Positions 35,201 through 44,417 of a stretch of DNA of 64,000 nucleotides are shown here, in pieces (position 1 is the stretch's first letter; each line of letters begins with the position of its first letter). The DNA is taken from contig JAAGOF010000064.1 of the NCBI GenBank assembly GCA_010645155.1, positions 2,572,163 through 2,636,162 of the forward strand, given 5' to 3'. Position numbers and translations under genes: made by a program. The notes under the pieces were generated by a model, which made no database searches, had not been told where the DNA came from, and worked only from the letters and a program-made list of their open reading frames with translations. Source of the stretch: Tigriopus japonicus. Taxonomy: Eukaryota; Arthropoda; Copepoda; Harpacticoida; Harpacticidae.

Positions 35201-37131
35201 GGCTTAATCATGGTGTCAGGATTCAAGAGGGGTCATTGCCTTCGTCCAAAAGAAAATTATTATTTTTTTCAAATCATACGACAATGATAAAATTTCAAGA
35301 AAGAGATATCCAAGATTAGAAACAAACCCCCATCAGCACTTTCTCTTCCATAATCTTGTAAAATTTAAAGGTTGAGTGAGTTGGAAAATCTTTCTCGAAC
35401 CACCTTTACTGTATTAATCATTTATATTCAGCGACATGCGATGAGCTAGTGATTTTAGGATGTTTTCGAAAAAGAGTTCCAAATTCAGTAGCTTTTTCAG
35501 CTTTGCAATAACCGAAATGCCAAAAAACCGGGAATGTTTAAAAAAGCATATTGACGAAAAATAATTTATTTCAGAAGCTCCAAATGATGATCTATTTTTT
35601 TCTTAAAGTGAACCAAAACGTACGAGAAAAGTGGTATAAAATATCTTTTCGACTCCATTTTTACCAATCCAAATTTTTGGGAAGAAAATGTTTGGACTCA
35701 TTTTTGCACTCAAGAAAATGGCGACTTTTTGTGGTCGGTGTGAACAAAAAGAACCTTCTTCAGATTGAAGCAAACAACATATTAGACGTAGAAGTAGTAA
35801 TAGACTAAAAAAGAGTCAATGATACTTTCGTACTTTTTCCACAGTGAACAATTAAAGAGTAATATTCTCAAAACTAGGTGGGAAAATGAGTTAGCAAGTT
35901 TGCCTCTGTTTCGAGTCATACGTGATCTCCAGCCATTCAATCCATGAAAATATCCAGTCATTGTCATTGCCGTTTACTTTATAGGTCCATATTTGCTAGA
36001 TTCATATGGCCAATTTATATGATCCACGTCATTAAATGGATCAACAACCAGGATTTTTACAAAATGACGTACATTTTTTATTCTCAGCATGCAGGAAGGA
36101 GGGCGGAAGACATCATCCATCAACCACCTGCTATTGCTGAAGTCTACACGATTACAAAATCCTTTTTGAGACAATTGCCCATTGACCAATGACTAGTTTT
36201 GGTTTCGGACTTGGTTTTGATTCAGAGAACTTCTACGTTTGTCACTTTAATGAACATGAAAAGTGGGTAATGATGATAGTGTGGGTAATGGGGTGACTGT
36301 GATAACCGTTTTTTGGCGAAGTTGGAACAAAAGACGAAAGTATTTATCTTTCTTCTTTTGTCCCAGCCGGCAAAGAAAATTTCACGGAGAAGTTAAATTA
36401 CATGTCTTTGTTACAAAACAATGATAAGTGAAATGAGACCAAAACTTACAAATGCAGATGGTACAAAAACTGTTCCCTTGATGCTGTTTTGAGCCATTTG
36501 TTCTTTTGAATAAATGTCAAAGATACAATATAAAATAGAGAGCTCGAGTGACTTTCCAACACTGAATTTGTAACTCCGGTTTCAGTTTACTTTCGGTCTT
36601 TGCCAAAAAAATTCAAACCTTCGACACGATATTTTACTTGCATGACATATTTGGCCCCCTTGAAGCGAAGAAATAAACAAAAGTAAAAGCAAAGTGGCCC
36701 TTATATTTCGATCTAAACTCGTTGAAAATATCTGAACCACGCACTCAAATTGCTTGAGTTAGGCAAAGAAAAGTTATCCCTTAACAGGATCTAACGCTCA
36801 AACAATCATCTGATTCAAGTGAGACTCACATCATGAGAAAAACAGTTCTCTTGGCATTTTATTACTGTATAAAATGCTTGTGAAAAACACATTTTTTTGA
36901 TATTTTGATATTTTTTTATTATTTTTTTGATATTGATATTATTGATCATAGTTGAGCGCGTCTTAACCAAATGGTTTCAATCTACTCGGAAATGTCCGAA
37001 AAGTTTGCAATATTTGACGAAAAAGAGAAATACAATCCTACTTGGAAGAAGAGATTTTTCGCGACGATATGGATATAATACACGAACAAAAACGAATAAG
37101 TTTATTTGTCAAAAGTTCCTGTTTTTATTAA
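32300..37131. other. Intergenic, no gene recognised
   Basis: No coding unit is supported. A degraded SINE tail lies at 34195-34290 and AT-rich simple sequence near 36890-36950. The minus-strand frames at 34247-34459 and 34682-34891 lack any motif I can name. Confidence 0.45.
34195..34290 (+). repeat. Degraded copy of the tRNA-derived SINE family (body and tail)
   Basis: ACCCACAGGATCATTGAGAT, then GATGGGATGGCTAGGCGAGA and GACCCTAGCACC align with the downstream part of the SINE at 47006-47250. The tRNA-like head is not recognisable. Divergent, so probably old. Confidence 0.55.
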
Positions 37132-38413
37132 TTATATTTCAATACCCTTGATGGTTGGCGGGAGACCATTTCTCCTACGGTCAATTTCACCTTTAGTCAA
37201 AATACTTTGGGTCCGAGTGTGCCAAACAAGAACCTTGGTACATGAATCGGCTTTGGCTTCGAGTTCCTCTCTTCCAGGGATCAAATGGCCAATAAAATCC
37301 GACTCTTGATAGCCACGCTTCACTTCAAACGAAAACTTGGCTTCAGGCTTGGACAAGATCAAGTGTAAGTTCACGGCAAACTCTGCCATATCAATCGGAT
37401 ATTCTCTCTTGGGCTCCCACAAAGCGTTGAATCCAATGACACGGCCTTAGGGGCTGACCTCTGGTTTTTCCACCAACACCTTGCCAACAAAGGCAACAGG
37501 AAATACTGCTACAGTTTTGGTGGAACGAATATCCTGGAACAACTCCAGACTGTAGGTATTGTCATCGTCGGCAAAGTAAACGACGCCTTCTCGTGAAGCT
37601 GGAACATTGGTGCGGATCCATGCCAAAGCCTCATTGCGTTGTAACACGTCCCTTGGGTATTTCCAATTGGGATCCGTGGGCTTCAGTTTAATATTAGGAG
37701 GCGTGACAGCATGTAATTGAGTGTAGACTACTCCACATCGTTGTAGAAAGTTAGTGACGAGAGTGGAGGGTTTGGCAGCATCTTCCACCAAAATCCAATA
37801 ATAGAATAAGCACAGTGAGAAAAAGGTTGTTGATTTTGTGCTCCGTAGTGTTGCGCCGCCCTTTTCTGGTGATTCTGTTCTTTCCTGTTCTGCGCTCAAA
37901 CAAATATTTCAAACGGTCAGTTGCTCCGCAACAAACGGTCGAGAATGAGATGCGATCGTAGAATTTTAGTGAAGCAATGAGACACCAGAGGCCACGACGG
38001 TGCTACGGAGTAGACAAACAGGCCCAGCTGATGTTAACTGAGCTTGCCTAATTGGGCACAAAGGAGGAAAGTGTGGCACAATCTTGTAAGATGGGCCTTT
38101 TGAACAGGTCTTGCATAAGTGGGTGTTAATACATAAATCAAAGGTTGAGAGAGGTCACTTGGGTCGTGGATCCCTTGACCTTCACAAGCTAGTTTCTTCT
38201 TAAAGAAAGCGATTTGAGAACGTAATCGAACCAAATCACATTCCACTGGAGTGTAGTTGCCCTACATGGCATCCCCATTTTTTGGCGTTTGAAGTGGAAG
38301 ACATTTAAGTAAATGAGGAAAACTGCAAATATAAGCACAGGAAGAGGACCCGACAGACGCTTTTGAAGGTATATCCACCACTGCGATCAATAAATGTGGC
38401 TGAAGAAGGGCAT
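37132..38413 (-). pseudogene. Disabled tandem copy of the beta-1,3-glucuronyltransferase gene
   Basis: Aligns along its length with the intact gene at 40574-41605 in the same orientation. Lesions are clear: CGA to TGA at codon 9, a TAG in the stem region (near residue 50), a 246-bp MITE inserted after the TFLL segment with a local frame change, and GAA to TAA after VSP (near residue 239). The catalytic DDDNTYSLELFQD stretch and the C-terminal VWHTRT block are preserved. Neither copy has coding introns, so a retrocopy cannot be excluded, but orientation and the roughly 3.2-kb spacing suggest tandem duplication. Some segments are almost identical to the intact copy, which argues for recent loss or gene conversion. 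Confidence 0.9.
37803..38048. mobile_element. 250-bp MITE, copy 1, inside the glucuronyltransferase pseudogene
   Basis: Almost identical to 51117-51357 (shared blocks include TTGTTGATTTTGTGCTCCGT, CAGTTGCTCCGCAACAAACG and CACGACGGTGCTACGGAGTA). Ends: AATAAGCACAGTG on the left and, inverted, GGCAAGCTCAGTTA on the right, a weak terminal inverted repeat. TAAT lies on both sides (37799-37802 and 38049-38052), a possible 4-bp target duplication. Comparison with the intact gene shows exactly where it interrupts the coding sequence. Confidence 0.8.
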
Positions 38414-39306
38414 TCCGGTTTGATAGGAAATATGTAAGCTTGTATTTTATTTGTTGAACTTTCATTACGACATCGTTTTAATGATCTTTTAAACCGCTCC
38501 TGACTGGAATTGATTTTTCAAAGCAATCGTATGAATCAATTTAAGAGAGTTTAGATCAGTGCACTTCAAGTTTGAATCACTTTTCGGTAAACAGATTCTT
38601 TTTAAACTCTGCCTGCAAGAACAAGTGTTATTTTTTGGGAACACATTGATGCAATGAAAATCATGTTGCGATCAATAAAAAAAAAGCACAAAAGATGAAG
38701 CATCAGGTGGAGATTTATGATGTTTCTGTATACACCAAATTGTAAATTCTACAATCAATGAGACCTTAAAGTAAATTGAGCTCAAAAAGTGAAGAGGTTG
38801 AACCACTCCAAAGAATGCAGTGAGAATTTGAAGGATTCAATTGCCACTTACGGCAATTATTTTAGATATGCTTTAGTTGAAATTTTCAAATTGTTTTTGA
38901 TTTTGGAACTTGTTGCTCACAAAAAAATAGTGGCAGAACATACCTTCCCTTAGACAAAAGCACATACTTCTAAATAGTATCAGCGAATTCAGTTACTCAG
39001 TAAATTCGATATTTCAGTAAAATATTTCAAGAGGCGCCTTTGGCAATCGTTGATTGTGTCAACTCAAGGCTCAATATATTAGTGTCAACAAGATAAGAGG
39101 TGCTAACTGTCCCATAACCATTTTCACTCAGATATGGTTGTTCTTTCAAAATCCCTTTCATGAGCTTACACCTAAAGTCCAGGTTTGAACCTGAAAATTT
39201 GAACCATTAATTCTTCAAAATTAGTTTGAAAACTAAAGTTTTAGGCAATGTGAGGTGTCTGCCCTTCAATAAAAATATCTGCCCATTTATGTGGATTAAA
39301 CTGAAA

Positions 39307-39616
39307 TTAATGATGGGCAAAAAGAGTTTTTGGCAGAAATTTCAGTGTCGGTTTCAGTTATCCCCTACAGACATGCATTGCAAAGAATGGAATTTCACGA
39401 CACAATCGAAGATAATTTTGATCCAAAAACCTCTGAAACTGTATTTTCCGATTGTTTAAGTTTTATCCAACGTTGAACACGTGGGTAATTCAAATTTTAA
39501 AACGAAATTATGGGCGTATAATTCTTTGTCAGTTTATTTTGGTTTCGATTGTGGATAAGTCCTCTTTTGACCTAACTTTTCTGTTTCGGGAAAGAGCTGA
39601 TTTGGTCCATCACTAA
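39307..39616. repeat. Small TIR element (TTARTGATGG termini)
   Basis: The left end TTAATGATGGGCAA and, inverted, the right end TTAGTGATGGACCAA match at about 12 of 15 positions. Related words (GTTAGTGATGGACCAAA) recur at 50824-50840 inside the 1.8-kb hAT element, so this is a dispersed family. No ORF. Confidence 0.45.
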
Positions 39617-39884
39617 CTGAAACCAGTACCTAACGATGATTTATCTAACATATCTTTAGAATGCTCTTATTTATTAAAAAGATGCTTTATCACAAATTCG
39701 TGAAAGCACGAACTGCAATTTATTGGCAGATTGATTCTTTGAACTATACATTTTAGAGGTACGTGATAAACATATATAATTTAATTACCATCATTCCCTA
39801 TGTCTTTCTAGAAGTACCTCAGTCTAATCCGTTGTTGTTTTTTCAAACACAAAATTGGACATTTTTTCAAAAAATACTAAGATT

Positions 39885-40040
39885 CTAGATTCTTCTCTCC
39901 GACCTTTCTCAAGTAAACTTTTAGATGCTAATTCACACCCACAGATGGAGAACCAGTCTGATACCGGACATGAAAATGCCTATCGGAAAAAAATGATGTG
40001 GTGGCTGGCGTCGCTGGCCGGGCCTCCCTAGCACCCCAAA
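39885..40040 (+). repeat. SINE fragment, second copy
   Basis: GACCTTTCTCAAGTAAACTT, GCTAATTCACACCCACA, CTGATACCGGACATGA, TGCCTATCGGA and GCTGGCGTCGCTGGCCGGGC follow in the same order as in the 47006-47250 copy. The tRNA-like head is missing. Confidence 0.7.
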
Positions 40041-40573
40041 ATTAAAATTGCAGTGAGTGCCTACTGAAACCGAAAGAAGAATAAGTAAAACTAAATAAAG
40101 AGAATAACCGAAAGTATAATTTTGTAGTGAATTACTTTCGGTTTCGGTTATGCCCTCTTTGGTTAGGTGACCCTTCGGTCCATCATAAACTATTAACTTT
40201 AAGCGATATTTTTGTGCCAGTTTGAGCTGTTTTGCATAGCCTACAAAAATCATTTTTATTGTGTTTCATTGCAATGAAAATTGATGTAAAATTTTGAAAA
40301 TTTCATTTCAGATATTGTTATTAACTACTTAAATCGTGGGTTGCCGTTCTGGGTTTTAAGGCTTCTCCTTTTTAAAACCGGTCATTTTTCAAGTAAACAT
40401 GCGAAAACCAATAGAAAACCGCATAAAAGGAAAAAATAAAAAAGTATATTTCAAGTTTTTTGACACCCTTTCATTTGACAAAGTAGATTTGTGTTGGATA
40501 CGCACTAAAATCATTTGAAACACTGACAAACTTACAACAAGAAAAAAAACAATGCGCCGCTGAAGGTTTATTT

Positions 40574-41605
40574 CTATATTTCAAAACCCATATTTGTTGG
40601 TGGAAGACCTTTGATTTTTCGCCTTTCTTCTTCTGTTGTCTTGACTGTCTCGGTCCGAGTGTGCCAAACAAGAACCTTGGTACATAAATCGGCTTTGGCT
40701 TCGAGTTCCTCTCTTCCAGAGATCAAATGGCCAATAAAATCCGACTCTTGATAGCCACGCTTCACTTCAAACGAAAACTTGGCTTGAGGCTTGGACATGA
40801 TCAAGTGCAAGTTCACGGCAAACCCTGCCATATCAATCGGATATTCTCTCTTGGGCTCCCACAAAGCGTTGAATCCAATGACACGGCCTTCGGGGCTGAC
40901 CTCTGGTTTTTCCAGAAGAACTCCTCCAACAAGAGCTACTGGAAACACAGACACAGTTTTGGTGGAACGAATATCCTGGAACAACTCCAGACTGTAGGTA
41001 TTGTCATCGTCGGCAAAGTAAACGACGCCTTCTCGTGAAGCTGGAACATTGGTGCGGATCCATGCCAAAGCCTCATTGCGTTGTAACACGCCCCTAGGGT
41101 GTTTCCAATTGGGATCCGTGGGCTTCAGTTTCATATTAGGAGGCGTGACAGCATGTAATTGAGTGTAGACTACTCCACATCGTTGAAGAAAATTTGTGAC
41201 AAGATTTGAGGGCTCGGTAGCATCTTCCACCACAATCCAATGAAAGTTGGGCACAAGGAGAAACGTGTGACACAATCGGGTGAGTTCGGCTTTTTGAACA
41301 GGTCTGGCATAAGTAGGTGTGATTGCATAGATCACCGGCTGAGAGAGATCATTTAAGTCGGGAATGCCTTGACCTTCGCTGGCAAGTTTAGTCTTTAAGA
41401 AAGCAATTTGTGAACGTAGTCGAACCAATTCACTCTGCACAGGTTGATAGTTGTCATCGGTGACATCCCTGTTTTGGCGTTTGGGATCAAGGAAATTGAA
41501 ATAAATAAGGAACACTGCAAATATCAACACCAAAAGAAGTCCCGGACGTTTTTTCTGAAGATATCGCCACCACCGGGATCGATAAATTTGGGCTAGGAAT
41601 GCCAT
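40574..41605 (-). CDS. Beta-1,3-glucuronyltransferase (GlcAT, glycosyltransferase family 43)
   Basis: Type II Golgi membrane enzyme of 343 residues, transferring glucuronic acid from UDP-GlcA to a terminal galactose of proteoglycan linker or glycoprotein glycans. Cytosolic tail 1-21, signal anchor about 22-38, short stem, then the catalytic domain from about 90: VIYAITPTYARPVQKAELTR, donor/Mn motif DDD at 199-201 (VVYFADDDNTYSLELF), MAGFAVNLHLI, acceptor-side GYQES with E287 as the likely catalytic base, and VWHTRTE at 313-319. Length is normal for the family. Sequence detail does not decide between GlcAT-I (B3GAT3) and GlcAT-P/S types, so no symbol is given. A strong acceptor (AG at 41612-41613) lies only 6 nt before the ATG. 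AATAAA follows within 2 nt of the TAG stop, so the 3' UTR is probably very short. A broken tandem copy lies downstream. Confidence 0.95.
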   Translation of the reverse strand: MAFLAQIYRSRWWRYLQKKRPGLLLVLIFAVFLIYFNFLDPKRQNRDVTDDNYQPVQSELVRLRSQIAFLKTKLASEGQGIPDLNDLSQPVIYAITPTYARPVQKAELTRLCHTFLLVPNFHWIVVEDATEPSNLVTNFLQRCGVVYTQLHAVTPPNMKLKPTDPNWKHPRGVLQRNEALAWIRTNVPASREGVVYFADDDNTYSLELFQDIRSTKTVSVFPVALVGGVLLEKPEVSPEGRVIGFNALWEPKREYPIDMAGFAVNLHLIMSKPQAKFSFEVKRGYQESDFIGHLISGREELEAKADLCTKVLVWHTRTETVKTTEEERRKIKGLPPTNMGFEI

Positions 41606-43010
41606 TCCGTACTGAAAAATGTAGACAAAGTCTGTTATTTTTCATTTTAAGTTTTGAGAGATACTGTTTTCATCGAACTTATTAAGTAATTACAATTTGA
41701 ATGCAAGAGAATTTAAAAAAAAAATATCATGAGGCTCGAAGGCCAAACAATATTTTTAGCAATTCTATTCAGTGGCCAATGTATGAGAAATGGACATTAA
41801 AACTAGATTTACCAGGTTTTGGATGCAAATTGCCATTCCGAAAGCTTTTCAACCTCTTACTTCAATGCTCCATCTTTCTTTTTCACACTTGATTGAATCA
41901 AGTGTGATCTGTTTTGCTTCCACGATCTGACATTAATTTTTCTCTCATATACTCATTATTCTCCCTTAATTATCATTCAACAAAACTCTCCGCACATTTT
42001 CTACTTACACGATTTTTATCTTCTTTTAAATGAGTTTCCTTTAACCAAGTGAAGGATAGGAAACAGGAAAAGGAGATCCTATTTCAGATTCATAGTTGCT
42101 TCTGTTTCACCGAGTGTTATAAATTAATAATGCCTTGAGTCAGTCCAATGAGATCAAGAGGTTGTTGATCCAAAAAAGATGGGTTAATTGTGTGAGTTCA
42201 ACATTGGTTAACCTCCTCATTTTTAAGGAGTGTTTAGTGATTGTGATGATGACACAAGAGTTGCGAGAAAGGCTGAGTTTTTACGCCCCAAAATGAAGTG
42301 TGACTGTTTGAAATCACGAAATCAAAAAGACTGAATGTTTCAACCATGCAGATTTTTCATTATTTCAAAATACTTTTGGTTAGCCAAAGTTTTAGTATGA
42401 TTTGCTTTTCCTTGTTATTTGTGACATTGATAGAATTTGTTTAGCTTAGTATCATAAAGTATACTCCCGATTCAATTGGTGGTTTCAGACGTTGAATTGG
42501 AAAGCATGGCTGTAACAATGTTTTTTGCTATTTTGGTAAAACCTTCCTTAAGAACCCAGATTTAGATCAGGCTTCAGGAACATTTTCTACGTCGAGATGC
42601 TTACATGAACTTCGTAACTTTTTGTGGCATCGCTGGAGTCATGTGTCTTGCTCGTCGAAACAGAAACTAAGCGGAACTGTTTATGAACATTTCAAAAAGC
42701 AACCTTTCAGCCGGTGTCGAGTTTGGAGCAGTAGGATTCTCGATCCTTGATAACTCACTATGATAAGGTTAGAATGCTCCTACTTGGGAAGGTTAAAGCA
42801 TTAAGAATATTCTCAGTGCATATTTCATTTCATATATCATCACTTTGGATAAATTTGTGATCGACATTTTTGGTAAATATTTCCTTCTTGAAAGGGAAGA
42901 GAACCAGAGCAAATATTTTCATCCAGATGATTTCTTCAGATCATCACGCGATTGAGTATTGGAATAAAGGTCCCATCAAGGGCTGAGTCGAGATCACCAA
43001 GCACGTCCCA
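41606..43010. other. Intergenic between nuclease and glucuronyltransferase
   Basis: AT-rich, no supported gene or repeat. The 5' untranslated exon of the glucuronyltransferase gene should lie here. Confidence 0.4.
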
Positions 43011-44417
43011 TTAAAAGGGGGGTAGAACATTTTGCAAAATATCAGGATTGCCCAAATCTGGGATCCACTCGATAGCGGCTTTAAAGTCTGGATAACTACA
43101 GCAATACAAGTAGCCTTTGGCGATGGTCTTCTGATACAAAAAGAACCACTTTTGGGAGGCACATAAGTCGGGGCAGATTTGAATCTCTTGGTCAGGATTC
43201 CCTTCAAAGAAAGGATTGTTCAATCCAATGAAGACGATGGCTTGATTTAAAACGGGATGGTAAACAATTTTCCACAAGAACTCGGGCACTGGAATCAAAT
43301 CAAACTGATCTTGATCGGGGTCCGTTTTGGCCAGATGGAGACGTTTCATCGTTCCCGAATCGCTTGACAGTTTTAATGGGTCCAGCGTTCCTGTAAAAAT
43401 ATCCAGATCGGCTTTGGTCAAGCTAGCATAATTTCTCACAGCCGCTTCGACCGCCTTCCAGTTTCCATTGTTGAACGATTGCCATTGAGGGGCTACATTG
43501 AGAAAATAATAGGTGGCGTGTTGCCATTCCTTGAATATGAAGTCGGCGTCTGGCGCCAAGTGACCTTTGGCCAAATAGGATTTTCTGTAGTTGAAAACCC
43601 GCGACCCTTCGTTTTCGCCCAAGATGGACTTGAGCGTTTCCCGTTGGGTCCTTAACTTATAGGCCTGATCGGCTGAGCTTTGGTCATAAAATCCGCCCTC
43701 TTTGAAGTAGGTGGGTCGAGAGCTCTCGACTTCCCTGGCCTCCAGGGCACCTCCAAAGAGGGTATGTCGGGCATAATAGGTGGCTTCTGCCTCAGAATTG
43801 TGGCAGATTCTGATCTGAGGCTTCAAGGCCCCTGAGGGTGCTTTCCAGCCAATGATCACTCCATGACCTTGGCCTTCTGGGCCACAAGCCGAGTTTTCAT
43901 CCGGCTGGACCACCTCCCGTATCGACCTGGAGCACGACAGATTAGAAAAGGGCACAATCTGGCCGGAGGCATCAAAGAGATTGTCTTCTCCCAGACACAT
44001 GACCGGCAAATGTCGTTCTCCATTCACGTTCATTTTGGCTCCCGGACAAGAAGCCATCACGGGTTCGCCCATGGGAAACCGCAGTATGCGTTGGCCGTCT
44101 TCGGAACCCGGATTCGGCAGGAGAAAATCTTCGGTAGCTGGATGGAAGAACAGTGGCAAATAGCGGATTTTCTGGGCGTGGATATCCACAGCACATTGGA
44201 AGTGTTTGGGCGGGAGGGGCGGTGGATCCGTGGTTCTGATGTTTTGTATGACTGTTTCGTTCACGGGTGTATTGGGTCGATCCCTGTTGGAAGTCCGGAT
44301 CTTGTCCAGACCATTTTTAATCTGGTTTTTGCAGCCTTGGCCGTTGTGAAGACAATGGAAGAAAAGGACAATCTCCAAAACCAGAAATCGTGGTAGGAAC
44401 ATTTGCATGACTAACAT
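43011..44417 (-). CDS. Secreted DNA/RNA non-specific endonuclease (crustacean-nuclease-like)
   Basis: 468 residues from the chosen start. The frame is open to 44474, but an acceptor (TTTTTCTTGCAG, AG at 44449-44450) shows that those extra codons are intron. The first ATG after it is 44417, which heads a good signal peptide (MQMFLPRFLVLEIVLFFHCL). A Cys-containing N-terminal half is followed by the beta-beta-alpha-metal nuclease domain from about residue 190. The active-site block is SYLAKGHLAPDADF (His at about 286; KGH replaces the DRGH of bacterial and mitochondrial members). NVAPQWQSFNNGNW at about 307-320 carries the metal-ligand Asn and substrate residues. KGHL-type enzymes with Cys-rich extensions are typical of crustacean digestive nucleases, including duplex-specific nuclease. 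Probable role: extracellular nucleic-acid digestion, Mg-dependent. Confidence 0.92.
   Translation of the reverse strand: MLVMQMFLPRFLVLEIVLFFHCLHNGQGCKNQIKNGLDKIRTSNRDRPNTPVNETVIQNIRTTDPPPLPPKHFQCAVDIHAQKIRYLPLFFHPATEDFLLPNPGSEDGQRILRFPMGEPVMASCPGAKMNVNGERHLPVMCLGEDNLFDASGQIVPFSNLSCSRSIREVVQPDENSACGPEGQGHGVIIGWKAPSGALKPQIRICHNSEAEATYYARHTLFGGALEAREVESSRPTYFKEGGFYDQSSADQAYKLRTQRETLKSILGENEGSRVFNYRKSYLAKGHLAPDADFIFKEWQHATYYFLNVAPQWQSFNNGNWKAVEAAVRNYASLTKADLDIFTGTLDPLKLSSDSGTMKRLHLAKTDPDQDQFDLIPVPEFLWKIVYHPVLNQAIVFIGLNNPFFEGNPDQEIQICPDLCASQKWFFLYQKTIAKGYLYCCSYPDFKAAIEWIPDLGNPDILQNVLPPF

Larger units (their letters stand above)
38414..40573. other. Intergenic between pseudogene and intact glucuronyltransferase
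   Basis: No gene. Contains a small TIR element at 39307-39616 and a SINE fragment at 39885-40040, followed by AACCGAAAG-rich sequence related to blocks near 50820 and 51080. Confidence 0.45.

Noticed and set aside
43863..44396. 177-codon plus-strand ORF
   Set aside because: Antisense shadow of the nuclease gene, whose protein family is clear.
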